A stretch of 64,000 nucleotides of DNA from Scatophagus argus (GCF_020382885.2 NC_058499.1:7115872-7179871), one strand, 5' to 3'. Counted from the stretch's first letter, positions 13,993 to 27,800 are shown. The notes: generated by a model from the letters alone, not told the origin. Numbers and translations are program-made.

Positions 13993-14146
13993 ACAAAAAA
14001 CAAACAAAAACAATATGTAAATGAAGAGTCTTTGGGTTTTGGATTGCTGGTTGTACAATAGAAGTGATTTCAGGAATTCACTCTGGGCTTTTGGAAACTG
14101 TGATGAGAATTTTTTTCTTTTTTTAAATAGACTTAATAACGTTGTC

Positions 14147-14235
14147 CCTTCGATAGCTCAGTTGGTAGAGCGGAGGACTGTAGAGGCTTCAGTGCTGAAA
14201 TCCTTAGGTCGCTGGTTCGAATCCGGCTCGAAGGA
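14147..14235 (+). tRNA. tRNA-Tyr (anticodon GTA) with a 16-base intron
   Basis: A full cloverleaf can be folded. The 7-bp acceptor stem pairs CCTTCGA (14147-14153) with TCGAAGG (14228-14234), with discriminator A at 14235. The D stem is GCTC/GAGC. The anticodon loop is CTGTAGA with GTA at 14180-14182. The T stem is GCTGG/CCGGC and the B box is GGTTCGAATCC at 14214-14224. An intron at 14184-14199 lies one base 3' of the anticodon, the usual place in eukaryotic tRNA-Tyr genes; removing it leaves 73 bases. No TTTT terminator follows closely: the next run of four or more T is near 14570, beyond an adjacent SINE. It may still be functional, since every stem is intact. Confidence 0.92.
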
Positions 14236-14242
14236 GACTTGT

Positions 14243-14500
14243 TTGGGGCAGTCGTGGATCAGCGGTTAGGGTGTCGGACCCGTAACCGGTGGATTCCCCG
14301 TCCTGGTGTCCATGGCTGAGGTGCCCTTGAGCAAGGTACCTGACCCCCACTGCTCCCCGGGCGCTGCACGCGGTCGCCCACTGCCCCGGGTTTGCTGTGT
14401 GTGTGTGTGCACGTCACTTGGGTGGGTTAAATGCAGAGAACAAATTTCGTTGGAGTGAGTTCCCTCCAATGACAAAATATGTCACTTTAATCTTTAATCT
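14243..14500 (+). mobile_element. tRNA-derived SINE, full-length or nearly so
   Basis: The 5' head (GGGGCAGTCGTGGATCAGCG, then GGACCCGTAACCGG) looks like a decayed tRNA, and GGTGGATTCCCC is in the B-box position. The body has TGCCCTTGAGCAAGGTACC, a GCTCCCCGGGCGCTG block, a GT run and GGGTGGGTTAAATGCAGAG, a block order I recall from widespread teleost SINEs. It ends in a short repeated tail (CTTTAATC twice). It starts only about eight bases after the tRNA-Tyr gene. Confidence 0.8.
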
Positions 14501-14666
14501 AATTGATTAGTGCTGAAAATAATAATGAGATTAACTGATATTGAAAATAAGTATTAGTGACAGCTGGACTGTTTTTTGGCATGGACTCATGTTGACACTG
14601 TGGGGTGCCAAGCAGCATCCGTCCATGAAATATTTTATTTCACAAAATGTTAAACTATTCCTTAAA

Positions 14667-17600
14667 TTCACTGCAGGTGCTGAGTGGAGGTGCACTGAAC
14701 CTACCCGCATGGTGGTTGCTTGTTCTCAGAAAAGATGACATGTTGGTTTCACCAAAGACGGTCTTGGTTGGGTGAAGGTGAAAGAGTGAGCACTCCAGCC
14801 TTGTAGACAATTCCTGATGAAATGCCACAGCATCACTCCTGATTTAATAATTAACTAATTAATTTTATGTACAGCATTCACAGTGAGAAAGGCTGCCCAA
14901 ACAGTCCACATGATTCTCTTACATAATGACACATTTAACACATTTAACAGTAATCTACACTACTTGAAAGGATGCTCCATTACGTTATGTTGTAATTTGT
15001 TCCACGTGTAATTTGTACTGGAATTTTGTGGTCATTGTTTTTTTTTTTTGCAAAATGTTACAAAAAATGACAAATTTCAATGCAATACGGAGGAAAGTTA
15101 AGTAAAACAAGATCCATAATCAGGTCTGAATATTTTTCATACTGCATGAGTTACTGCACAGCTTCTAATGAAAAAATACTTTTACATACAGGTCTATTCC
15201 ATTATTGTCTGTTTCTGTGTTTCTTTCGGTTTGGACCTGAATCAAGATGCAGATGAAAAAACTGGACAGCCTCGGTGGAGGTACGTGTTCTCTGATTGCC
15301 CCTGCTGTGAATATAGGATTTAGCAATCATCATGCTAGCGCTAACTGGATTGTTACAAGCAGTTACAACATACTGATCTTCAGAAGAATAATCAAACAAC
15401 TCTCAAACAACAACTGCTGTGTTATAGTTTAAGGTTAAAGTTTGCTTGCAGTTTTGTCAATTTAAATCAAGGAACAATCAAAGAAGGGTGAAACAAAAGT
15501 ATAAAATATCCCAAAAATGTACACTGTGACATTTTAGGTATGTAATGTTATACAGTGCGATGTTCATTCCAATGAAAAACAGATGCCAAAAAATATTGGC
15601 TCTGCAGTGTTCCTACACTTCCCTGTGTTTTTTACACATTCATCATTCCAAATGAATTCCTATTTGCATCTGGTTTCCATATCGAAAGAGAATGGTGATG
15701 AATCTCATAAGGGATCATCTGACTAATCCAATTTCTTTCCTGTGGACTGCACACTACAGACTGCTCTAAACATACATTTTGTTTCCTACCTGAACAAACA
15801 AAGTGTTTTTGATGGATCATCAATCAAACAACTCCAGGTTCAAGTTTAATAACCAACTCCTCTAAATCCATTCATTTTCTCTGTATTTCTGTGAGAATGG
15901 ATTTTGTGTCCTGTGGTGCTTATTTAAACTTACACCGACCTTTCCACACTTTAGGGCATTTTATGCTTTCAGAAGTACTATGCTATCTTCATAGAGCAAA
16001 TTTCAATATCCTGTAATAATGAAGGACTAATGTAATCTTTTGGGTAGCTAAAAAACATTTTGAAAAGATTTCATTAACATGAAAGTATTGAATTTTAATT
16101 GGTTTAGTTTATTTAGTTTTGTACAATTTCAAATAAATGTTTTTTTATGTTGACATGCTTATTCTTAGCTGTATAGGCAGGAGGCCAAATCCTCTTTAAA
16201 TAACGACATGCACCCTGAGAAGATAACCTGCTGTGACCAAACTCAGGCCAACAATCAGATTGTCTTGACTGTACTGTTGCTTGCTCATATGCTTCTGCAT
16301 TTTCTGTTTTCTGTAGAAGACCATTTGATTAAGGATGAAATCTGTTTTCATCCATGGTGCTAACAATAGCTGGTACACCTGTGACATTTGTTGACTTTAA
16401 ACAAGGTAAGTAGAGTAGCGTCTGGTTATAGCAACACAGACTCTGAGATTAGTATCTGATCTGATTCCTCCCTTGGCCTCACTTGCACTCTATAGTAAAG
16501 AAAGAACAGTCGCGTTGTGTATAAAGAATGTCACCAGTGCCCTCTTGTGGTCAAAGCAGGGACATATTAACGTTAGCAAAAACAAAGAATTTACTGTTCA
16601 CAACCAAAAGAGCCATGAAAATGTAGAACCACATGAATACAAAAAGAGCATCCTAATTGTTAATATGGCGTACAAACTGTTCTCATTCAGCACCGAAACT
16701 GCTAGAAATTAAAATGTGACTGTCCACATGCATTTTCTCATTTTAATGACTTACAGGATCTTTCTTTTTTTTATCACATTGGTGGAAATGGTCTTCCATA
16801 CTCATGCAATCTTAAATCAACTACATAAAAATGCTTTTTGGAAACAGCTGTAAATCAACATAACTGGTCTGCCATCTTGACCATATCAATGTTTTTCCCT
16901 GTTTTACTACTTAAGTTCAGCAGCTACAAATCAGACCTACCTCACTTTTCAGTGTGAAATCAACTTGTAGATATTTTGACAGATAACAAATCAAAAGGAA
17001 CATTATACCCACTTTTAATTTTGACAACCAAGTTATTGTTGCATGAGAATTAGGGCAGTTATAAGTGTAAAATAATAGATAACCACTGAGCACCACAGGG
17101 ATTGTCACAGCTGCAGCAGCAGCAACAAAACTGTAGATATGTGCCCCTGGGGGAAGGAAAGTCACATCACAAGTGGGATTTGGGACTGAGGATTCACTAG
17201 GAAAAGAAAAGGTTCTTGACTTAACTTAACTTAACTTCGAGGCACAGTAGAAAAGACGTTTTCAGTGAATAATGGGACATTATCTGCCAGTATCAGTTAA
17301 AAGACTTTGGAGTACAAGAGGGGAAAGGTGGACAAAAAATTCAAACCAGGAGACAACAGGGCATGAAAAAAAGTGGAGCTCTGAAAAAGACAGACCCAGA
17401 CAATCACTTGAAAACAACACAGTCTGACCTAAAGCAGCACAAACGTCTGACCATTCAATCAGACATCCCAACAACTGACCATCCAGAGCATCAAACTGAA
17501 CTCGTCCCTCCAAAAAGATGGAAAACAGTCCATTGGGCAGGAACATCAGCGCCGAGGCCAAATGGTGTCCCATAATAAGTGTATAAGAACACACAAGATG

Positions 17601-18810
17601 TCCTGAAATTTCTCTGGTGCCTCAAGAGAGCGACATGGCGGAAAACTGTAATTACAGAATTGTGGCCTATGGCCCAGGGCAGTTGGAAGAAAAATAATTG
17701 GAAGAAGCAAAATCTTCCTTTTTTTTTTACCAAAACATTGGACACTGAATTGTTTGCATGTAGATAGTAGGTTTCCAATCCTAAAACAACTGATGCTTGA
17801 TAATTTATGTATTTGGCTATTTATACTTTTGTAATCTATATCCATTTCTCAACTTTATCTAACTCATCAGCACTTTCCACAGGCTTTTAGGATTACTTGG
17901 ACTATGCGCAAACGACTGCCTAGTTATCTCAAACGCCAATATATTGCTGCATTCACATCATACAGAAGTTATCGTAATTTTGAACTTCCCAGATGTAACT
18001 TGGGAAATATCTTGGCAAGAAAATTGGAAGCCTAATATCAGTCAAAGAGTAAGAGTCAGCGTAATTAAACCCAACAAAATTGATACGTGCTATATTTTCA
18101 ATGCACTGAAGTATTTGCCTCCAACGTTTAATTGAAAAGACATCACGAGCAGATAATTCACAAACTTTAAATTTATACTGTAAATTGAAATGACAACATA
18201 CATAGGTGGATATACGTGTAGGGTTTTTCCCCCGTCTCATTCTTCCTTAAGTATTCAGTATGACCTGACTGCTTTGGATTGTGTCGATGTGGATTATGCC
18301 ATGCACTGCACAGGGTAGGTTCCCCAAACGTCTCACAACATGGGCCTCTTGAGCCAAAGCTCCCGCGCATGTACACGTACATGTGAAGTTGGCAGTCAGG
18401 TTGAAACAGACAGCAGGTCCCGACCCCAACACGTGAACAGTAGTCTGATATTTGTGTTGAGAAAGGTAACGTTAATTTGAAAATAACCACACCAATCTTT
18501 TCTCCTACACACACCATTTGCGCTAAGCTATAGCTAAGGTAACTTTTAGCAAACATTAGCTAGCTCTGTGTATGCAGAAGAACTTTTATTTTCTGAGCTA
18601 ATGTCAGTATCCGCTATATAGGTTAGCTGACGAGCTTGGTTATTTGGATGAGTTTCTGTTTTTTAAGTTACGTTTGCAGTTTTCAATTCCTTGGCATGTT
18701 AGCCAGCGGAGTTTATTAGCCTGTACACAAACAACAGTAGCATCTAAATAACGCTATGCTCAGTGTTAACCTTTGCTTTATCCTGTATTCTTGGTGTGGA
18801 CAGCTAGCTA
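14667..18810. other. Intergenic between the tRNA cluster and mov10l1
   Basis: AT-rich. It includes a small (ACTTA)n-like tract near 17217-17236. No exon, RNA gene or recognisable transposon was found. Open frames here are short and lack splice-consistent neighbours. Confidence 0.5.
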
Positions 18811-18816
18811 CTTCAG

Positions 18817-18830
18817 CCGGTTTGCAGTTA
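18817..18830 (-). promoter_or_regulatory. Two MYB-like half sites just upstream of the mov10l1 start
   Basis: Read on the minus strand, TAACTG (18830-18825) and AACCGG (18822-18817) fit the MYB core YAAC[GT]G or a close variant. Mammalian MOV10L1 is driven by A-MYB in the male germline, so the placement is suggestive. Such short matches also occur by chance. Confidence 0.25.
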
Positions 18831-18850
18831 TGCTTACTGCCGTGCGGTGT

Positions 18851-21800
18851 ATGCTGTCCAAGCTAGTTTCTCCATTGTGGAGGGCAGCTGAGGTGAATGG
18901 AGACGACCATTTGATTGGCACACAAGGTAAACGTAACATTCCCGTAAAGTATAAGTTAGTTAACATTCACCACGCTCAGTCATTCTTTATTTCTAGGTGT
19001 GTGAAATACAGCAATTGGTTACGCAACAACAGATCTGATGCCATGTTTGTCCACGCTTCTTTTGTTGGTCAGACATGGAGGACGTTCGCCACCTGCGGGA
19101 CAGTGTAGTAACCCAGCTGTGCCTTGACTATGGCCTGATAGATGATGCAGTCTACTTCACAAGTGGAGAGGTGTTGGGCGGAGTACCACTGAAAGAAGGG
19201 GACCTGGTGAACTGCATAGTGGTACGAAAAGGTGCCCAAGGGGGATGGAAAGCTTTAAGGGTGAGAATCCAGTTTTTTTTACTCCAGCATGAATTTACAA
19301 ATAAAACACAGTTTTTATTCACCTTGAGTCATTTGAGCGGGGTTTTGTTAGGGTTGGTGAAATAGGACATACAATATTCCATACATGTTCTATGTCTTGC
19401 TAGAATGTCAGAATCCGAATGTACATCTCATCATCCCACTTGGAGTTGCAGTAGCCTGAGAGATAATGACATGTGACTGAGGCCTGTGTGTTAATTTAAC
19501 CTATTCTAGTTTATTATTGCCTACGCTTGCAGTGAGTCAGTCAGAAAAATGAGGCCATCATGGTGATTATTGTCAGGTCTGCACCATTTAATCCTGTCAT
19601 TTAGGTAGAGAAGAGTGCAGATTCTTGGGAGGATGGAGGAAGAACCTCCCTGGAAGCTGACTGTTTGCATCTCCGCCCTCTCATTGGCACAGTCACATCA
19701 TTTGATGGAGATGGTGGCTACATAAGCAATACCACATACTTCTCACGCTACAGTCTTTGGGAAGGTACCAGAACTTGCTGTACTTTAGACGCTCTTGACC
19801 CCATGATGCTATTCATAAAGCCGCTATTCTGTCTGCACCCACAGTGGTCTATCAGCACCAAAACTTTCATGGCTCATTTCACAGCCAGATATTTTTTTTG
19901 TTATTGATGTTTGATGTTTTGCCCTCAGACTGAGAGTATATTAGATAAACTCACAGCCACTCTGAAATTTACTAGCACTTGGCTGAAGGTTGATGTTAAC
20001 TTTCCTGCCTGTTGGCACACACTTGTCTGTTTTCTTTCTTTTTTGTTAGGTTATGAGCCAATGAAAGGAGACTGGGTCCAAGCAAAATATTTTATCAGTC
20101 CTACCCAGTGGACCACCCAGGCTCACTCTGTGGTCCCTTTACGCTATTGCCGCCTAGATCAGGTAAGTGTTTCACTGAAAGTTTTTTGTTGTGCCTAATT
20201 AGTCTTTAGTCTTCCATTTTTGAAAGGCATCACTTAATTCTGGAAAAAAATGTTAATGCTTTCAAAATGTTTTTTTGTGATGTTAAAACCTTGTTTTCTA
20301 ATGACTTCTTTCATTTCTCTTCCCTTGTCTGAATGATCTGCTATCTCCAGGTGCAAGTGACCAGTATGTATGGTAACAGTGGAGTGGTGGCAGACAGTGT
20401 GTTCTTCAGCATGGACTCTTTGCTGCTGCCTGCCCACTACCAGCCTTTGCCAGGGCACCTTGTCAACTTGGTAATGGTGGAAAGCAGTCAGTCCCTGTTT
20501 TGTTGGAGGGCCCTGTGTATGGCACCCTGCTATCAGAGGTATTAACCACAGTATTTGGACTTACAACTTATCGATTCATCTGCAGATATTTTTTTTAACA
20601 GTTTATGATCTTTTGTTCTATGCTATTTTGATCTGGCTGATGTATATAAGTAATTTTTAATTTATTTCTTTGCTGCAGTGTGAATGTTTCCGCTAAACCT
20701 CCCTCAGAGCCCAATTTCCAGAGCATTTTGGAAAACAAGGGGGGGTTGGATGTAACGGACTTTGGTCAGTTTGGAAACCTGTTGATTGGGGAGAAACGAC
20801 AGCTGGTCTTCTGGATACAGTGAGTGATGAAAGCAGAAAGAAAATATTGACTATCTGAGTGTAAAGCTGCATTGAAGCACAAGTCACAAATCCCAATAAA
20901 GTGTAATTTTATGAATAGAAGTAGTCAGTGTCCCAGAATGTTTTTTTTTCCTTTGCAGCCTTAGTTAAAACTCCTGACACGTGTTACTATTTTGATCCGT
21001 AGGACAATATGCTGTGCTGTTTAATTGTCATTGTTCTCTTGGAACAGAAATAAAGGTTCCGATGGCCAGAGATTGAAGTGCTGTGACTTTGCTGGCTGGG
21101 ACTCAAAGGGACAATTCACCCTGGTTACTTTAGGACTCACACCACTGAGACAGACACAACAGGCTTGTCAAGAAATCTGCTCTGAGTCTGAAGAAAAACA
21201 TGTCGGTGATGCAAAAGAGGAAGACAAAGAAAATGATAAGGCCCTGAAGGAGACTATCCATTCCCCCGATGTGAGGAGAGAGGATGAAGAGGTGGAAATT
21301 CCACCAGGAGAGAGGCTGTCTGTTGTAGTGGCCTGTCAAGCAAAGTAAGTCATTTTTTTTAAACTCGTGGTTGCACCAGTGCAAATTATAGAAGCAGCTA
21401 AATGAGTAATCGATCAAAAAGATGAATGTAGAAGGGAATGTTTTTGACTTGATAGATTGTCTGGGCCTACTGTCTTGCCAGATAAATTGAGCTCTAAACA
21501 TTTAGTGTCTGTGGAGCTCCTTTTAGTCATCTGTATAACTTAATTACATGTGTGAAATTGCTCAGGAGTCTGGGAACCTGTGCTGAGCTGCTGTTGCTGC
21601 ACTTCTCTTCTTTCACCATCGGGAGGCGCCTAGAGGTCACAGTTAACAGCGAGGAAGAGAGCCTGCTGCAGCCCTCTGTGCCATACAGTCCTGTTGATGT
21701 GCGCCCGGTTTCAACATTGCTGACTCGCGAGTTCACTGTCTGTGCGCCAAACACGCCCAGGTATCAAAATGGCTGATTCCAGTGCTGCCTGAAGAAGAAC

Positions 21801-24800
21801 ACCAGTTTTCTTTCATATTTGCCTCTGACTCTCTGTGCTTAGATAGATGGATAGATAGATAGATATACTTTATTGATCCCAGGCTGGGAAATTACAGTGC
21901 AGCAACAGCATTACACACGATGACGATCCCGCGAAAGGAAAAGAATAATCTATACACAAAATGTTAAAACAGCGATAAACAGAGCAATATAAAAATGTGT
22001 ATATACAACAAATACGCAGTGTAATGTTGTGCAGAATAAAATAGAATTTAAAGTGCAGTGAACCGAGTGTGTAAACATATAAAACTAAGAAAGAAACAAA
22101 TAAAGAAGTCATTTATGTTTTAAATGTTTTATAACTCAAACACACATGTAATATTAAACATCATTGTAACTGTTGTTCTCTGTTGCTGCTATAAAAAGCA
22201 CTTTTAATGTAATAGTTTCAATGGCCTCTATATGTAATGTTGTCTTGCTATCACCAAACCAAAGGTGGATATTTTATACAAAATGAATTATCTCATTTGA
22301 GTTCGGCTTTCCCTCCTGCAGGCTTATTAAGCAACGGTTGCCAAACTTCCTACCTAACTACCCAGTGCCCCAGGCTCTCAGAGACTGTGTGGAGGCACAG
22401 AGCGACGTGCTGGTAGTACAGCCCAGCCTGGGAGAGGTAAGCATGGCTATGATGAAGTTCTTCAGTTTATCTGGTTGTGTAGAATAATCCAATAAAAGTT
22501 ATAGATTAGGGCTACCTGTACAAAAGATGTGATGATTAATGGCATATTAAACACCTTAATTCAGAGGTGTCGGTTTGCTACAAAACTGACCTTTATGTTC
22601 CTGTGCTGAGGGAAAGAAATAAAACACAATTTGTGTTCATGGATCAACTGAAATATCACATTTTCCTTTTCCTGCCGTGTCCGGTTGCTCAGGTGCTGTC
22701 TGCATTGAACATGCATGCACGATTCAGTGCCCTTCTCTGGCTGGAAGAGCTGCAGGCAGAGAGGGAACTGAGAGAATTCACAATCAATGGCGCCATTCTC
22801 AGGAAAGGAGTGGGATACCTGCACCTAGAGGTTCCTGGGTTGGCTGAAGGCAGACCCAGTCTCAATTTAGGTGAGGAAGGCTTAGAGATCTTCCTTCATC
22901 TCTGTTGGATTATTACAGAGCTTCATGCTGTAAGTTTCTGCAATTCACAGGAAGAGTTCTGACAACTTTGCTCTGCAGGTGACAGAATAGTGTTGAAGAA
23001 ACCACAGAGTGACGGTGTGGTACTGAAGTACATTAGTTATGTCGCAGAGGTACGGAGGTGTTTGATAGTCTGAAATGTCTTTTATGTTCTGCATTATCAA
23101 ACATAAGTGCTCATTGAATTTCGATTTAATCTGACGCCCTGTTTTGACTCTCAGATCAGTGAAGAGGATGTGCGTTTAAGAGTGAGCTCAGATTTTCAGC
23201 ACAGCTACCTCGGAGAGCCACTCGATGTTGAGTTCACTTACAACAGGTTAGAAAAGGGATCACATTCATGATTTCACAAATGCATTCACATTGCACCCCA
23301 GAAATAATGCATCATAGTTGTAACAAGAGCATTTGGATTGCTTGCGTTGCCAGATTGACCATGAGGCGATGTCACAATGCAATCGACCAAGCAAAAGACT
23401 TTGGGGAGAGTAAGTTTATGTTTTCTACATATTGCTTTAATTCTTTATGGTATGTGTTTACTGCCATTTCAGACATCATGGGGAGGACAGGTTCTTTATT
23501 CAGTTTAACTGTACCCACAGTTACATGCAGTATACAGTGCTCTTTGGGAGATTCATTGTAAGATGTTTTTGGAAGCACACACTGACATTCATGGAGACTT
23601 TCATACATAGGTAATGTAAATCCTATTATAAAATGACTTAAAAGGTGGGCGTAGTCCTTATAAACACGTTTTGATTGTCATCCGATTCTCAGAAAGCACT
23701 GAACATTTGCTGATGTAGTGAAGTGATTACTATCTTCTGAAATCATATTTTAGTGGGAGGACACGCAGTGATGCTACAGATTTTTTTTTTAAATTTTTGC
23801 TCCGTGGGATGCCGTACCTTCCCTCGTCCTTTTTATTTGCCATTGTGAGAGAAAACTGAATTGTTTCTAGAGATGAATAAAATGTCCCATTTTATCCTGT
23901 TTTTCTCAGGTGCTTTGAGACAATCAAAATATATAACCATATTTCATGATGGCTGCAGAGGTTCATTTTAAAGGTATTCTAGTATGAAATTGCTGTTATT
24001 TTCTTGTTGTGCAGTTCTCTTCCCGACTAGAGTGACTGTACAGGCCCCTCTGTGGACAGGAAAGTGGATAGAGGAGTCAGACAAAGAGAAAACATTGGAG
24101 TACAAAGAGGTGAAAGAAAGAAAATAATCTTAATGCGATTAAGTCCAGTCTTTTTTTAAGTGTAATTGTATCTCAATGGCAGACTGCAGCCACAGAAAAT
24201 GGAAAGGTGTCAAACATTTCCATCGACATGGAGTCAAAGGCTACACAAACTAAAGGTACAGGTATTAGATTCTTGATGTGGTACAAGCTTTATTTGCACA
24301 TATCATATAACAGTGAGAACATCGCTATATATTTGCTTCTAGATGGTAGCCTGTCATCCAAGCCCATCCCCAGCAAAGGGCACTTCTTTAACCCAGACCT
24401 GAACCCCCCCCAGAGAGAGGCAGTGAAGAGGATCCTAGCAGGAGAGTGTCGACCTTGTCCTTATGTGCTTTTTGGACCTCCGGGCACTGGAAAGACCATC
24501 ACCCTCATAGAGGCCATACTACAGGTAGATACCCATAAACACATACAACAACATACAAATAAAGGCCTGTATTCATTATAAGGCCAATATTAGGATTTTA
24601 AAGAAACCCTTTAAATGAGTGAATGTGTGTATGCACCAGTCAGCCACAGCATTAAAAACACTGACAGGTGAAGTGAATAACATTAATCATCATGCAGTGT
24701 TCTGCGGAGAAACCTTGAGTTCTGGCAACCATGTGGATGTTCTTTGACACACACCACCCTCCTAAACATTGCAGATGCACTTCTTGTGTGAGTTCATGAA

Positions 24801-27800
24801 GTCTTTCCACCTCCAGGTTTACTACTTCGTGCCAAGTAGTCGGGTTCTCGTATGTACTCCTTCCAACAGCGCCGCTGATCTCATCTGTGTCCGCCTGCAC
24901 CACAGTGGCTTCTTGCACGCTGCAAGTTTGGCCCGTGTCAATGCGTCCTGTAGGCAGGATGAGGTACTGCACTGCATCAAGGAAAAGAATTCCACTGCAG
25001 TTTTTTTGTTTGTTTTTTTTTGGCAACAGATGCCTAATTTACAATGTGATTATCAAAGAGGAAAACATGCACCCTCCTTTATGCTGTAAGGTCTGTACAG
25101 TTTGTCTTCACCATGTGCCACCAGGTTGGGTGCCACAGTTGTCAGTAATCATTCTAAATAATAGATGAGGTTGTGATAGCGTGCTCTGTGTACATCCTTC
25201 TTTAGAACTTTATTATCTACATGCCTTGTTGATTTCTGTTTTTATCCTTAGTCCATCCCAGAAGTGTTAAAACTGTACTCTAAGGCTGGAGAGGACATCC
25301 GTCATGCCTCCTTTCACAGGATTGTGGTCAGCACCTGCTCCAGCGCTGGCATGTTCCATAATTTAGGACTACAGTAAGGCCTTAGCTGTAGTTAAAATGT
25401 AGTTTGAGCTGTTTAAATGAGCAGATTTTGTCTTCACTTTTCTTTCTTCTGACTTAGTTTGTGGGTTTGTTTTTCTTCAGAGTGGGACATTTTACCCACA
25501 TTTTTCTGGATGAAGCCGGCCAGGCAACAGAACCAGAGTCCCTGATCCCCATAAGTCTTCTATCGGTGAGAGATGGACAGGTCAGTACAAAAGCTCGACT
25601 ACATTCAGACTCCAAGGGCTCTGATCACTGCCTCTGTCTTGTGTGCAGACATGTTACAATTGAATGTTCAATGTAATTAATACCAGCTGCGTTTTTGTTT
25701 CATTGTTTACCTCAGTTATTGGTGAGCCATAACACTCATATTGTACACTTATGTTCTCACCTTCTATTTTCATGCTGTGTTTTCAGATTAGTGCTCAGAC
25801 ATTTTTTAAAACTGATTAAAATAGAACACAATGAGCCTTATTCATAACTTGCGTGAGGGTCATTGATTAAAAATGACTTTTTTTTCCTTTGCATGCTTAG
25901 ATAGTTCTGGCTGGAGACCCCTGTCAGTTGGGCCCACTAGTTAAGTCCAAGCTGGCTGCTACCTTTGGCCTGGGTGTGTCTTTGCTGGAGAGGCTGATGG
26001 CCAACCCATTGTACTCCAGACACGACTGGGGATATAACCCTATGCTGGTTGGTGTACTGCATACAAAATCTTCTGTTTCTCCCCCTTTGGGTTTTCGCTG
26101 AGCTTATTCGTAATTCACTTTTGCTAGGAAGCTTTTATTGCACTTACTGTCAGCTTGAGTTAATGTTATCTTCACTTTGCATCTTTCTTTCCTCCACCCT
26201 CTTCTGTATATCTCTGATTTATATTTATATAGAGAATGTTAGTTAGGCAAGCCAGTTGGTTTAAAATTTAGCAAGGCTAATTATTGAAACAGGTCTTAAT
26301 CAAGTGTAAAGTCGTGAAGAGAGAATCAAGTTATTGTGCTGCATGGATCTTGTAACAGTCACTTCTGCATCACCAGCCTCGGCAGAGAAGGTACATGCAA
26401 AGAGAAGAAAGTGTAAAATTTCAAATTAAAGGAATGATTGAATGGTCTGCCAACTTTAAGGTGTTCACACTGACATTCATGAAGGTTGATGCCGTTTGTA
26501 GTGTATTCATCTCTGTTCTGTTGCAATTTTTTTTTTAGTGTTACTGTTGATAACATGTAGTTGCCTTGTAACAAGAATAGCACAAATAATTAATCTTGGA
26601 GGAATTTATTGAAGAACACTTGCATGTACTGGATGCATCATCGTTGTAAAGCTTGTCTTTTACTTCTACAGGTGACTAAGTTGATCTACAACTATCGTTC
26701 TCACGAGGCCTTGCTCACGCTGCCCTCCAAGCTCTTCTACCGGGGTGAACTGAGCTTTAAAGCCTCCAGGGCAATAGTAGACTCTCTCTGCCAGTGGAAA
26801 ACCCTGCCCAAGAAAGGCTTCCCACTCGTCATCCATGGAGTTAGGGTGAGTGGTTTTTACACTTACCAAATACTGTAAGAAATATGGCTGCGCCCCTGCA
26901 AGTGTATTCTAATTCAGAGTCTACAGAGGCCTGTTCTCTATCACAAATTTAGTATTCCTCTACATCATGTCATCTGAAAAATTGAATCCTTGTTGCAATT
27001 AGTGTCACTTCAAGTTACCTCGATATTCACTTCCCATATTTAGTCCAGGGATTTTGTTCTGCCCTAGGGCAGAGAAATGAGGGAAGGCAACAACCCATCG
27101 TGGTTCAACCCAGCAGAAGCTGTACAGGTCATGCTCTACTGCTGCCAGCTGGCCAAGAAGCTCTACAACCCTGTGGATGTTTCTGACATTGGCATCGTTG
27201 CCCCATACAAGAAACAAGTAAGACTGCAATTTGCATACTGATCAAAGCTTTGAAACACTCTTGTTGCAAGAGTGGGATCTCCATTCTTTTTCCATCTTAG
27301 TGGGGGAAATCTAATTCAGCATCATTTCATGTTACTCCAGGATAGATGTCTTCTGAATGTTTTAAGTGACTTTGCATATTGTAAACCATCAATGACCCTG
27401 TTTCCCAATTTCTCCAGTGTGAGAAGATTCGAGTTCTGCTGGGTAAGGTGGGCCTGTCTGACATCAAAGTTGGCTCTGTGGAGGAGTTCCAGGGACAGGA
27501 GTTCCTGGTCATCATCATGTCTACGGTAAGCAGAAAGAGATTTGGCATCTGAGTTTGGCCCACACAGAAGGAACTGGTTTCAGGAACAGTTCAACAGTTA
27601 TTGACCACACTAAGATTGTTTTTTGGCGCCACCATGTGGTTGATTTAATGTGATGTTTTTGTGTCTCATGAGTTTGTAGGAATTGCAACTTTTGAGATGT
27701 TGATGACTTGTTTTTGTCTTAATGTAACTCAAATCAATGTTAAATGTACACTCAGCTAAGCTCAGCTTGCATTCTCTCTAATTCACTAAGTGTTTGATAA

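Larger units (their letters stand above)
13568..14666. mobile_element. Pair of inverted MITE-type ends bounding about 1.1 kb that holds a SINE and tRNA-Tyr
   Basis: The left end has AGAGTTTGATATTTTGTAAA; the right end, reversed, has ATAGTTTAACATTTTGTGAA. About 26 of 30 terminal bases agree. Both belong to the same family of ends as the element at 4585-4838. The interior is unlike the short element: it contains an inverted-repeat unit (13748-13992), a tRNA-Tyr gene (14147-14235) and a SINE (14243-14500). It may be one element with later insertions or two solitary ends by chance. Confidence 0.5.

Noticed and set aside
14021..14475. Open frames over the tRNA-Tyr and SINE
   Set aside because: They follow the RNA-gene and SINE sequence and carry no protein signature.
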